Below are positions 7,985-15,729 of a DNA stretch of 54,182 nt, piece by piece (position 1 is the first letter of the stretch; every line of letters begins with the position of its first letter). The notes under the pieces were generated by a model. The model did no database searches. It saw nothing but the letters and a program-made list of their open reading frames with translations, and was not told the DNA's origin. This DNA is from Bacteroidales bacterium (lineage in GTDB: Bacteria > Bacteroidota > Bacteroidia > Bacteroidales > JAADGE01). The position numbers and the translations under genes were made by a program. The stretch lies in the NCBI GenBank assembly GCA_021648725.1, contig JAKISF010000023.1:1-54182 (forward strand), in the 5' to 3' direction.

Positions 7985-8843
7985 CGACTGGGAAAAAGTA
8001 TTCGGTTTTACATCGGTTCGGATGATTCAAAACAAATTTTACTCTCAACTAGAAAATATAGATGAGGAAAATCTTGCAGAAGAAGATGTAGTAAGACATG
8101 TTAAAAATTATATCAATTTCTTTAAAATAGTTTTTAATGAAAATGGAGAAAAAGAAATTGAAGCAAAAATCGACATAAATGTTCTTGCAAGTATTTGTAA
8201 TGTTGATAACATATTTCAAGTTAAGAATAGGCTGACAAAAGTTTTAGAAAATGATTTAGTATCATCCGATTACACAGAAAAAAGTGTGTTAGAAAATATT
8301 AATGATGATAATCTAGAAAATTTGAAGCATGATAATAAAATTAATGTTTTTCAATATAGAGGAAGAGCAAATCAAAAAGCAGGATGTGGTTCTTCAAGTG
8401 AATTCTATACAATACTAAAGGATGAAAAATGGTGTAGGAAAGACAGAAAAGTTAGCTTAAAATTTGAAACATGGGCTTATGGTGAGACTTTAGAGCGTAC
8501 TCAGCATCTTAGTAATTTTGCAAGAGCGAAAGTTCAGGGTAGAAAAAAATATGCTTGTATTTGGGGATCTTATAAAACGTTGTTAGATTTAAAAAATATT
8601 GCTTTTACAGTGATGGATCCATATATGATTGACTATACATATACTACTTATTGGGATGAGGAATCATATGTTCTCCCTAATGAATCAATTGAAACTAAAT
8701 GGATTGATGTAGGTGTTAATTTAAGTAAATATTGGACTTTTGCTAATGCTTATTATTATGAGCCATATTTTGTTAAATATACCGGAGAATTTTCAAGTAG
8801 AGGTGTAGGTAATGAATGGAAAGTTGGTAGTTGTGGGTATTAA
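7971..8843 (+). CDS. Hypothetical protein, probable body of an exported lipoprotein
   Basis: From ATG 7971 (MSKLDDWEKVFGF) this frame gives about 290 residues; an in-frame TTG at 7914 exists, but the sequence it adds is an out-of-frame copy of the lipoprotein signal and is not credible. The N-terminal third is charged and helical. The C-terminal half is rich in aromatic residues, with cysteines in KAGCGSSS, EKWCRK, YACIWG and VGSCGY, suggesting an exported disulfide-bonded beta domain. There is no signal peptide in this frame, while a perfect lipoprotein signal overlaps it in the other frame. The family is not recognised. It is followed 29 bp later by an outer-membrane-type protein. Confidence 0.6.
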   Translation: MSKLDDWEKVFGFTSVRMIQNKFYSQLENIDEENLAEEDVVRHVKNYINFFKIVFNENGEKEIEAKIDINVLASICNVDNIFQVKNRLTKVLENDLVSSDYTEKSVLENINDDNLENLKHDNKINVFQYRGRANQKAGCGSSSEFYTILKDEKWCRKDRKVSLKFETWAYGETLERTQHLSNFARAKVQGRKKYACIWGSYKTLLDLKNIAFTVMDPYMIDYTYTTYWDEESYVLPNESIETKWIDVGVNLSKYWTFANAYYYEPYFVKYTGEFSSRGVGNEWKVGSCGY

Positions 8844-8872
8844 AAGTTTTATTAATTAAAAATGAAGTTATA

Positions 8873-9481
8873 ATGAAACGAATATTATTTTTTATAATAA
8901 TTATTACAGTTTATACAATAAAACTAATCGGGCAGAATAATGTAAATGTTAAAGCGTCTGTTGGTATAAATAATGTAATAATTAATCCTTATTTATTGGA
9001 TGAAACTGTAAGAGAACCTATTCCTGTTTTATCTTCAAGTATCGGGTTTATGTATGAAATTAAAAAAAACAAAAGTTATAATGTCGGTGTTTTGTTTTCT
9101 TATAAACCAACAAAAATTAATTTGGAATTTGAAGACAGTTTAAAGGTTTTTGAGGAAGATACTACATATTACGTTAATAATTTTACTGACCAAAATAGAA
9201 ATTTCTATATCAGTATACCTGTTAGCATTAATTTTTTAGAAAAACAAAAAATAGGTTTCAGTACCGGTTTAAGTAATAACTTTTTGATTAGTAAAATGAG
9301 GATTTATGATACATACAGATTTTATAATTTGAGCTTATTGGTCGGTATAAATTATAAGTTAAATGAGAAGTGCAAATTGTCATTAGATTTTAATACTGAT
9401 ATCTTGTCCTATATTAAGCACTCATATCATAGTGAATACAATTACGGAGCAATGGTTTCATTAAAATATAAATTGTTTTAG
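8873..9481 (+). CDS. Outer-membrane beta-barrel protein, PorT/OmpW-like size
   Basis: A 202-residue protein from ATG 8873 (chosen over TTG 8831 because it begins the signal MKRILFFIIIITVYT). After the signal it has alternating polar/hydrophobic strands with glycine and aromatic residues (SSSIGFMYEIKKNKSYNVGV, LLVGINYKLNEKCKLSL), ending in LKYKLF. A terminal aromatic residue is usual for barrels inserted by BamA. It is probably cotranscribed with 7971. It lies immediately outside the left end of the tRNA-Asp element, and its position next to an attachment-like end mirrors the small membrane protein at the element's right end. Confidence 0.6.
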   Translation: MKRILFFIIIITVYTIKLIGQNNVNVKASVGINNVIINPYLLDETVREPIPVLSSSIGFMYEIKKNKSYNVGVLFSYKPTKINLEFEDSLKVFEEDTTYYVNNFTDQNRNFYISIPVSINFLEKQKIGFSTGLSNNFLISKMRIYDTYRFYNLSLLVGINYKLNEKCKLSLDFNTDILSYIKHSYHSEYNYGAMVSLKYKLF

Positions 9482-9626
9482 TGGTATCATTGGTAAATGG
9501 CATGGTAAATACAACGCTAATACATTTAAATAACAAGCTGCAAAACAATGCAATGCTTAATCATACATAAAAAAGGGAGAATAAAAAAATATTTGATTTG
9601 TTGTACCTATGTTGTACCATTAAAGA

Positions 9627-9663
9627 AAAAACCCTTACAAATCATTTGATTTACAAGGGTTTA
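9627..9663. terminator. tRNA-Asp-type terminator copy at the left attachment end
   Basis: AACCCTT/AAGGGTT-type arms enclose ATCATTTGATT, closely resembling the terminator after tRNA-Asp at 15681-15719. It therefore probably represents a displaced tRNA 3' flank. Bases 9482-9626 hold no gene; they include two TGGTAAAT copies (9491, 9503) and two TTGTACC copies (9600-9620). Confidence 0.6.
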
Positions 9664-9675
9664 AATGCTTTAAAA

Positions 9676-9691
9676 GCGGTCCGGACGAGAC
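9676..9691. repeat. attL core (tRNA-Asp 3' end copy)
   Basis: This is a 16-bp exact copy of the last bases of tRNA-Asp including the discriminator position. Beyond it the sequence diverges from the tRNA, so it is a fragment rather than a second gene. Confidence 0.8.
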
Positions 9692-9804
9692 CAAACCCTT
9701 TATTATTTTATTTTCTTAAACTAAACTCTAAACACCGTATTATATAAGACTTTCCAAAAATACGTAATTAAACGAAATTAAATAAAGTAAAGTATAATTA
9801 AACT

Positions 9805-9827
9805 TATTCGTACCCTTATTCGTACCC
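9805..9827. repeat. Left 23-bp subterminal repeat
   Basis: It is identical to 15651-15673 and built from two copies of TATTCGTACCC in tandem. It lies 113 bp inside the left core and just ahead of the integrase promoter, a position typical of integrase or excisionase arm sites. Confidence 0.65.
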
Positions 9828-9842
9828 TACTTTTTTTATTTG

Positions 9843-9850
9843 TATATTTG
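9843..9850 (+). promoter_or_regulatory. -7 element of integrase promoter
   Basis: TATATTTG matches TAnnTTTG and lies 28 bp before the integrase ATG. No TTG is found at the ideal -33 spacing, so the promoter may be weak or activated. It lies directly after the subterminal repeat, so a protein bound there could repress it. Confidence 0.4.
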
Positions 9851-9877
9851 TCATGTTCAAACTAAAAACATCTTATC

Positions 9878-11179
9878 ATGGCAAATGCAAAATTTTATCT
9901 TAAAGACAAAAAGAGTAAATCGGAAACCCCTATTAATTTACATTTCTTCTTTAATTATTCTGAAACCGATAATACAGGAAAGAAAAAATATAAATTTCTT
10001 AAATACTATACAGGGGAAAAAATTAATCCTAAATTTTGGAACTCTGACAAACAAAGAGCAAAAGAAACAAAGGCGTTTCCTGAATATCCTGAATTTAACA
10101 CACGTTTAAAAGATATTGAAAAAACAATTTTTGATATTTACAGAACATTAACAAATGACAAAACAAAACCAACCCCAGAACTATTAAAAGAAAAATTACT
10201 ACTTCATTTTAATAAACTTTCAAAACCTACAAAAGAGCCTCATCAAACTACTTTCATTGAGTTTATTAATATATTCATTAATGAAAGTGAAAAATCAAAA
10301 ACAAAAGGTACTGTTTCAGTTTACAAAACTACATTACAACACCTACAAAATTATATTTTATACAAAGGATTAAAGACTATTGATTTTGAACATATCAATT
10401 TAGAATTTTACAATAGTTTCGTAGATTATCTTTCTAATTACTTGCATCTTTCAAAAAATTCAGTCGGAAAATATATTAAAACTATCAAAACGTTTCTTAA
10501 TGATGCAACCGAACGGAATTACAACACAAATTTAGCATATAAGAGCAAAAAATTTAAGTCGCATAACAAACCCACCGAACAAATTTACTTAACAGAAAAC
10601 GAACTTACAGCCCTTTATAATGTAGATTTAAGTAACAACAAAAAACTTGACAAAGTAAGAGACCTTTTTATTATCGGTTGTTATACTGCATTAAGATTTT
10701 CGGATTTTAGCCGGATAAAAAAACAAAACTTAATTGAAAATGGTAAAATATTAAAATTCAGAACTCAAAAAACTGATGAGGTTGTTTATATTCCTATTCA
10801 TTACAGAGTGTCGGAAATTATGCAAAAATATGATAATTCAATACCGCCGGCAATTTCAAATCAAAAAATGAATGAGTATATAAAAGAAGTCGGAAAACTT
10901 GCCGGTATTGATGAGGTTGTTATAAGAACTGTAAAAAAAGGGAATTTAACTATTGAAAAACAATTTAAAAAATACGAATTAATAACCACACACACCGCAA
11001 GGCGTTCGGGTGCTACAAATCTTTATTTGAACAATGTTAAACCGATTGATATAATGCAAATAACAGGACATAAAACAGAAACGGCATTTATGAGATATAT
11101 ACGTGTTTCTAAATTAGAAAATGCAAAGAAATTACTTAATCACTCTTTCTTTAAAAGACCTCTAAAAATTGCTGAATAA
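9878..11179 (+). CDS. int: Tyrosine recombinase / integrase
   Basis: A 433-residue site-specific recombinase of the Bacteroidota phage-integrase type. Residues 1-100 are an arm-binding N-terminal domain, about 115-210 a SAM-like core-binding domain (FIEFINIFINESEKSKTKGT onward), and the C-terminal half is catalytic. Expected catalytic residues are visible: Arg in CYTALRFSDF, HTARR (H-x-x-R), a second His in ITGHKT, and the nucleophilic Tyr in FMRYIRVS. It should catalyse integration and excision at the tRNA-Asp core. Its stop shares a base with the ATG of the next gene (TAATG), indicating translational coupling. Confidence 0.95.
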   Translation: MANAKFYLKDKKSKSETPINLHFFFNYSETDNTGKKKYKFLKYYTGEKINPKFWNSDKQRAKETKAFPEYPEFNTRLKDIEKTIFDIYRTLTNDKTKPTPELLKEKLLLHFNKLSKPTKEPHQTTFIEFINIFINESEKSKTKGTVSVYKTTLQHLQNYILYKGLKTIDFEHINLEFYNSFVDYLSNYLHLSKNSVGKYIKTIKTFLNDATERNYNTNLAYKSKKFKSHNKPTEQIYLTENELTALYNVDLSNNKKLDKVRDLFIIGCYTALRFSDFSRIKKQNLIENGKILKFRTQKTDEVVYIPIHYRVSEIMQKYDNSIPPAISNQKMNEYIKEVGKLAGIDEVVIRTVKKGNLTIEKQFKKYELITTHTARRSGATNLYLNNVKPIDIMQITGHKTETAFMRYIRVSKLENAKKLLNHSFFKRPLKIAE

Positions 11180-12348
11180 TGGATATTGTTAAAATACCAA
11201 ACATGAAAGAGATTAAGGAATTTGCAGACAAATATAAATTTGCAGTTAAAGAGTTAAAAAATAATATAATTGAATTAATTGATTTTGACAGTTTTATTAT
11301 TTCAAAAGGGTGGAAAAAATTAACTGTAAATGAAAGATTTATTTTTCTTGAAACATTAATAATTTTAAACACGACAGATAATATTTTACAAAACCATGTA
11401 ATCTCTATTGAGAATAATCAAAAATATAGTAGGTGGAATTACGGAGACTATGAAAGTTTAATCATAAACTATTTGTCATACAAACCGATTAACATTAATG
11501 AATTTGCAAAGGAATATCCTTTTTTAGTTAAGATTGAAAACAAAATATTAAACTTAAATGATTTTGATAATGTTATAAATTCTAAAACTTGGCAAAATTT
11601 AACCTATGAGAAACAAACAGAAATATTAAGGATTGTAAACAGTAAAATTATTGATGAGGCAAGAAAAAAAAGATATAATGAGAGTAAAAAAAGATATACT
11701 GAATATTACAACCTTAAATATGAGTTGCCGGAAACTATTATAAACTGCAATTATCTTTCAGAAAAATGGATTGACCTCGATAATGATTACGGTTTCTTTG
11801 AATGTATTCTAAATAACAAACCGGAAACCAAAAAAGAACAAAAAAAATATTTCAAAAAAGAACTTATTAGACTGTATGAAGTAAACAAAACCGAACACAT
11901 AGGATTAATAAAAAAGACTAAAAAAGAACTTATTCTTTTAGGTGCAGAAAAAAAAATAAAAAATATTGAAACAGAATTTAAAGTTATTAATAACTTAAAA
12001 AGAACTAAAATACTACCAATATCAAAAAGTATTTCCTTAACAGATATGATACCCGAAAACGAATTAAAAAAAATTTTGAAGAGATTACAAGAAAAAGAAT
12101 TTGTAATAAAAAATTCTGAAAATAAATATATTTGGAAAGGTAGCCCACTCCACAGCAAAAATAATATTAAAAGTCAATTAGTTGCATTGTCTTTAAAATT
12201 AGAAAACAAATACAACAAGGCATATACCGATACTGAAATTTGGGAAAGTTTTACATCTTTTTTTAATATAGATATTTCAAAAACTATGTTTAAAACAAGT
12301 GAAATTGATAACATAAACCCTTTAAAAAAATTGTTTTCATTTCTGTAA
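11179..12348 (+). CDS. Unknown element protein coupled to integrase
   Basis: A 389-residue, lysine- and asparagine-rich soluble protein with no signal peptide or membrane segment. Its ATG overlaps the integrase stop. Predicted helical segments dominate. The last 110 residues (from about SISLTDMIPENELKKIL to the FSFL end) look like a separate small domain; KGSPLHSKNNIKSQLVALSL and TDTEIWESFTSFF faintly resemble the C-terminal part of RteC-like or other proteins found beside Bacteroidota integrases, but I would not name it on that. A role in excision or regulation is possible from position only. Confidence 0.7.
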   Translation: MDIVKIPNMKEIKEFADKYKFAVKELKNNIIELIDFDSFIISKGWKKLTVNERFIFLETLIILNTTDNILQNHVISIENNQKYSRWNYGDYESLIINYLSYKPININEFAKEYPFLVKIENKILNLNDFDNVINSKTWQNLTYEKQTEILRIVNSKIIDEARKKRYNESKKRYTEYYNLKYELPETIINCNYLSEKWIDLDNDYGFFECILNNKPETKKEQKKYFKKELIRLYEVNKTEHIGLIKKTKKELILLGAEKKIKNIETEFKVINNLKRTKILPISKSISLTDMIPENELKKILKRLQEKEFVIKNSENKYIWKGSPLHSKNNIKSQLVALSLKLENKYNKAYTDTEIWESFTSFFNIDISKTMFKTSEIDNINPLKKLFSFL

Positions 12349-12353
12349 ATTTA

Positions 12354-12386
12354 CTTACCAAACTTACCAAAGTCAATAAGGTAAGT
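12354..12386. repeat. CTTACCAAA tandem repeat and inverted GGTAAGT
   Basis: Two adjacent copies of CTTACCAAA (12354-12371) are followed by GGTAAGT (12380-12386), so ACTTACC and GGTAAGT can also pair as a 7-bp hairpin. There is no T run, so a protein-binding site is more likely than a terminator. It lies between the integrase pair and the replication operon. Confidence 0.45.
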
Positions 12387-12410
12387 TATATCGTATAAGA
12401 CTGAATTAAT

Positions 12411-12444
12411 TTTACACAAAATTTAATAATTAAAATTGTGTAAA
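12411..12444. promoter_or_regulatory. Inverted-repeat operator abutting the HTH gene start
   Basis: TTTACACAA and TTGTGTAAA form perfect 9-bp arms, with further AT-rich near-symmetry between them, ending one base before the ATG at 12446. A repressor bound here would block expression of the HTH-replication operon. It is a likely autoregulatory site for the adjacent HTH protein or another element regulator. Confidence 0.55.
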
Positions 12445-12445
12445 T

Positions 12446-12757
12446 ATGACAAATTCAGTAATTATTCAAAACATCAATGTTTCAGATTTACAAAACATCA
12501 TATCCGAAACATTAAGGAATGAAGTAAAAAATCTTATTCCTAAAAAAGAGAGCAACGAAAAAACCGACATCTACGGAACACGTAAAGAAGTCGCAAAAGA
12601 GTTAAAACTCTCACTCCCTACATTAACAGAACACACCAAAAACGGCACTTTAAAAGGTTATCGTATTGGCGGACGTGTATTGTACAAATGGAATGAAGTA
12701 TTTAAGAGTGTAGAGTTAATTCAATCACTTAAACACAAAAGGGGGGTTGAATTATGA
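12446..12757 (+). CDS. Excisionase-like helix-turn-helix protein
   Basis: A 103-residue protein with a MerR/excisionase-type winged HTH (HTH_17) in its second half: YGTRKEVAKELKLSLPTLTEHTKNGTLKGYRIGGRVLYKWNEV, about residues 47-90. The N-terminal 40 residues probably oligomerise. It could direct excision, regulate the replication operon, or both; the inverted repeat touching its start codon suggests autoregulation. Its TGA overlaps the ATG of the next gene (ATGA) after a G-rich tract (12741-12746), so the three following genes appear translationally coupled. Confidence 0.8.
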   Translation: MTNSVIIQNINVSDLQNIISETLRNEVKNLIPKKESNEKTDIYGTRKEVAKELKLSLPTLTEHTKNGTLKGYRIGGRVLYKWNEVFKSVELIQSLKHKRGVEL

Positions 12758-13257
12758 GACGTTCAAATCAAAAACAACCGGAACATAAGGAATTGAAATA
12801 TAAATTTAATTCTGATACAAGATACTACGAACAAACAAACGCCCCTTTGTCTTTTAATAAGATGCCGTTTGATTTAAAAGTTGAGCCGACACAACGAAAA
12901 GACATAATAAAATCAAAACACGTTATTCTCGGACGTATTAAAAACGGAAAGTATAAATTTTTTACCGGATTAATTCCGACCGGATATAAAAATCAATACT
13001 TCGGCGACCACTACGAATATGTAAAAAGAAAAAAGAAAAACAGTTTTATAATATTTCAGTTTTCTGAAAATAAAAGAGAGCTGACAATATATTTTTTTAA
13101 TCATTTCACTTTATACCCGAAAAAAAGATTAAAATTTATTACTGATTTTATGATTAGTTTGAATAAAAAAAGAGAGGCAACCACGCCCCCCTTAAATGTT
13201 CAAACCAAAACCAACGGCAAACCGTTCGGAATTGATAACAAAGATACAAAAAAATGA
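12754..13257 (+). CDS. Unknown basic protein of the replication operon
   Basis: A 167-residue, strongly basic protein with no signal peptide or membrane segment. The middle (SKHVILGRIKNGKYKFFTGL, then YKNQYFGDHYEY) looks like a small beta-rich fold and the C-terminus is a disordered Lys/Asn/Thr tail. It is sandwiched by ATGA overlaps between the HTH gene and the replication initiator, so a role in replication or DNA binding is a positional inference, comparable to the single-strand-binding accessory genes beside II/X initiators in filamentous phages. The family is not recognised. Confidence 0.65.
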   Translation: MRRSNQKQPEHKELKYKFNSDTRYYEQTNAPLSFNKMPFDLKVEPTQRKDIIKSKHVILGRIKNGKYKFFTGLIPTGYKNQYFGDHYEYVKRKKKNSFIIFQFSENKRELTIYFFNHFTLYPKKRLKFITDFMISLNKKREATTPPLNVQTKTNGKPFGIDNKDTKK

Positions 13258-14651
13258 TTGACTTCATAAAATCTTTGAATATACCGCTAAATATTTCTGA
13301 ATTACTAAATAACACCTATTTAGAATTTAACGCCCTTGTAAGTGAAAAAACAGGCGAAATAAACGAAAATAGGTATATTGCAGAACATAAAAATTTAAAG
13401 TTTGAAATCATTACGAATAAATATGTAAATATTTCGGGCAGTATTCATAAATACCATAACAGCGGAAAACATAATTATAATGATTTTAATTTATATGATT
13501 TATTCCTGACAATCCGAGAACTAAACGAAAGATTTAAAATAAACCCCTTTTTAACGCCCCTGAACAACGTTGAATTTGCAGTTAATATAAAGACACCGTT
13601 TAATCCGAAAACTTATATAAGGCAAAATATTATAAGTCATAAAGGAACGCCGGCAAGTGTTAAAACATTTAAAGGAAACGGATATTTAAAAGAATTTGAA
13701 CACTCTCAATATTATATTAAAATTTATGATAAAGGTTTGCAGTTTAACCGACCGGATAACATATTTCGTTTTGAAATTAAGGTTATGAAAATGGAATATT
13801 TGCAGACTATCGGAATAAATACACTTGCAGATTTATTAAACATTGAGAAACTTCAAAATTTAGGTAAAAATTTAGATAAAGTATTTAGCGAATTATTGAT
13901 TATTGATAAGATTGATACAAAAATTTTAACAGCAAAAGAAAAAGAAATATATCAAAACGGTACAAATCCGATGTTTTGGGAACGGTTAAAACCAAACTCA
14001 AAAGATTATGAAAACGGAAACGAAACACCTCGATATAAAAAAGACAGGAAAAAATATTATTATGAATTAAACAGGTTTAAGAGCCTCATCAAAAAATATA
14101 ATCTTAATCAATCACAGAAAGAAATATCAAAATTGATAGTAAACAAATGGAATAATTTATTAAAAATTGGTACAAAAAAACGGTACAAATTGACCGCCTT
14201 TTTAAATGAAATTTCTAATCAAAAAACCGAACACAAAACGGTACAAAATGACCATGATTTTAATAGTTTAGAAAATGCAAAAACGGTACAAAATGACACT
14301 TCTAATATAGTGTTAATTTGTACCAATAATAAAAGAGTATGTAAAATAACAAATTTAGATATATCAATGCAGAAAAAAGGCAGTAAATTTTTATGTATAT
14401 CCGGAATAGAATTTTATCAAATATATTTTCCTGAAATTTACAGAAAACTTGAAAAAAGATTATCGGAAAAATGGGAAAATGCAAGTTTAGGAAAAAGAAA
14501 TATTGAAATTGCACACAGTATAAGAAATGAATATTTTAATATTATCAATAATACAAAAAGAAGTATCAATAAAATTTTATCAATACCGAGTTTATTTAAT
14601 AATTTGAATTTAATCGACAATCAAAAATTAAAGGTTGCCGGAATGATTTAA
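13254..14651 (+). CDS. Rolling-circle replication initiator, phage II/X (RstA-like) family
   Basis: A 465-residue protein. Landmarks fitting filamentous-phage II/X-type initiators are NISGSIHKYHNSGKHNYNDF (about 59-78), the central VEFAVNIKTPF, YYIKIYDKGLQ (about 153-163) with a candidate nucleophilic Tyr, and FRFEIKV (171-177). In this family the protein nicks the origin and starts rolling-circle replication. Residues about 300-350 contain two KTVQND repeats that arise from DNA repeats (GGTACAAA). A C-terminal segment with VCKITNLDISMQKK and a basic helical tail follows. The start overlaps the previous stop (ATGA). The family call rests on motif memory, not a search. Confidence 0.78.
   Translation: MIDFIKSLNIPLNISELLNNTYLEFNALVSEKTGEINENRYIAEHKNLKFEIITNKYVNISGSIHKYHNSGKHNYNDFNLYDLFLTIRELNERFKINPFLTPLNNVEFAVNIKTPFNPKTYIRQNIISHKGTPASVKTFKGNGYLKEFEHSQYYIKIYDKGLQFNRPDNIFRFEIKVMKMEYLQTIGINTLADLLNIEKLQNLGKNLDKVFSELLIIDKIDTKILTAKEKEIYQNGTNPMFWERLKPNSKDYENGNETPRYKKDRKKYYYELNRFKSLIKKYNLNQSQKEISKLIVNKWNNLLKIGTKKRYKLTAFLNEISNQKTEHKTVQNDHDFNSLENAKTVQNDTSNIVLICTNNKRVCKITNLDISMQKKGSKFLCISGIEFYQIYFPEIYRKLEKRLSEKWENASLGKRNIEIAHSIRNEYFNIINNTKRSINKILSIPSLFNNLNLIDNQKLKVAGMI
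13958..14324. repeat. Iteron-like GGTACAAA repeats inside the initiator gene
   Basis: GGTACAAA occurs in direct orientation at about 13959, 14169, 14182, 14240 and 14285, and once inverted (TTTGTACC, 14317-14324). Two copies share the longer CGGTACAAAATGAC (14239-14252 and 14284-14297). This clustering in 370 bp, encoding the repeated KTVQND peptide, suggests an origin or initiator-binding region within the gene. A GTACC core also recurs in the subterminal repeats at the element ends. Confidence 0.5.
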
Positions 14652-14717
14652 AAAATTTTCGTCGTTTTCCTATCTATAAGAGATAAAATAAAACAAATTA
14701 CAACAAAATACAACATT

Positions 14718-15176
14718 ATGGGTAAATTTAAGACATATTTAACAGCAAAAGAACAAAAGGCGGTTGAACTTTTGGCAATCGGTAAAAATTACAATGAAGT
14801 TTCAAAAGAATTAAAAATTGACCGTACTACCCTTTGGCAATGGAAACAGAAACCAACATTTGAGGCATATTATAACAGTCTTATAAAAGAAGTAAAGGAA
14901 CACACCAAAGAAAAAATATTAAGTCTTTATGATGAGGCTCTGAAAACGGTTGAAAGTTGCCTAAAATCCGACAATGACAATATAAGATTAAAAACAGCTC
15001 TTTATTTGATTGATAAGGTTGAAAATATTGATTTTGGTTTGACTGATGCAAAACAGATAATTAAAAATCAATGTACTGAAACAAAAGAAATGTTTGATAA
15101 TTGGGGGGTTTCAAACAATTTTAATAAAAATAAATATAATGAATTATGTAAGTTGCACGGAATAGAAACTGAATAA
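14718..15176 (+). CDS. Small HTH protein resembling phage terminase small subunits
   Basis: A 152-residue protein. Residues 8-45 (LTAKEQKAVELLAIGKNYNE then DRTTLWQWKQKPTFEAYYN) form a helix-turn-helix of the kind found in phBC6A51-type terminase small subunits and IS-type HTH proteins. A long helix with a central repeat-like segment (VESCLKSDNDNIRLKTALYLID) follows, as in small terminase oligomerisation domains. If a true TerS, it would select DNA for packaging; without a large subunit or capsid genes this would fit a phage satellite. A regulator is the alternative. The 66 bases before it contain TATCT-ATAAG-AGATA, a small hairpin. Confidence 0.6.
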   Translation: MGKFKTYLTAKEQKAVELLAIGKNYNEVSKELKIDRTTLWQWKQKPTFEAYYNSLIKEVKEHTKEKILSLYDEALKTVESCLKSDNDNIRLKTALYLIDKVENIDFGLTDAKQIIKNQCTETKEMFDNWGVSNNFNKNKYNELCKLHGIETE

Positions 15177-15212
15177 ATATTAATTTTGGCACTCATCATA
15201 AATATTTATAAC

Positions 15213-15620
15213 ATGAAAAAAATAATAGCTATTATCATTTTGTTTTGTTTGTCAATAACAACTTATTCACAAAACTATAAACAAAGACTTGATTCATTAG
15301 AATTTGAAATTAAGAAAATAGAAAAAAAACAAACGAATATTGTTAATCAAATTGACTTACATCAAAAAAGATATAGAACCGGTGTATTTGTTTCTTTGTC
15401 CGGCACTTTTATTACAGTTATTTCTGCGGTAGTAATTAATCCAAATAATCCTATGTACTATGTAGGAACAATAACAGGCAGTATTTTAGGAGTATCTGGT
15501 TGTTTTATATCTCTTAACTCTTTTAAGTTTTTAAAAAAAGACTTTGATTATATAGATTTTTCAAAAAGTAGATATGATACCAACAAAACAAGTAGATATG
15601 ATATGTATAAAAATGAATAG
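15213..15620 (+). CDS. Small membrane protein with coiled coil and membrane hairpin
   Basis: A 135-residue protein from ATG 15213, chosen because it starts the signal-like segment MKKIIAIIILFCLSITTYSQ; an upstream in-frame start at 15186 adds a less plausible N-terminus. A short coiled coil (LDSLEFEIKKIEKKQTNIVN) follows, then two hydrophobic segments (GVFVSLSGTFITVISAVVI and YVGTITGSILGVSGCFISL). The C-terminus repeats SRYDTNK/SRYDMYK. The protein is unrecognised. It is the last gene of the element; it could be a cargo envelope protein or a minor virion protein, but nothing in sequence decides. Confidence 0.6.
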   Translation: MKKIIAIIILFCLSITTYSQNYKQRLDSLEFEIKKIEKKQTNIVNQIDLHQKRYRTGVFVSLSGTFITVISAVVINPNNPMYYVGTITGSILGVSGCFISLNSFKFLKKDFDYIDFSKSRYDTNKTSRYDMYKNE

Positions 15621-15650
15621 TTTTTTATCAAAAACAGAGTATTTTTAATC

Positions 15651-15673
15651 TATTCGTACCCTTATTCGTACCC
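15651..15673. repeat. Right 23-bp subterminal repeat
   Basis: It is identical to 9805-9827 and lies 56 bp inside the right core. It presumably binds an element recombination protein. Confidence 0.65.
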
Positions 15674-15680
15674 CAAAATA

Positions 15681-15719
15681 AAAAACCCTCACTAATCATT
15701 TGATTAACAAGGGTTTTTA
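15681..15719 (-). terminator. Terminator of tRNA-Asp
   Basis: AAAAACCCT and AGGGTTTTT arms around ATCATTTGATT follow the tRNA on the minus strand. The element therefore supplies a replacement terminator along with the tRNA 3' end; a similar hairpin is at 9627-9663. Confidence 0.7.
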
Positions 15720-15729
15720 TTTTGTTTGT

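Noticed and set aside
9840-10109. 89-residue plus-strand ORF overlapping the integrase start
   Set aside because: It is an alternate frame of the integrase N-terminus; the integrase frame has all catalytic motifs.
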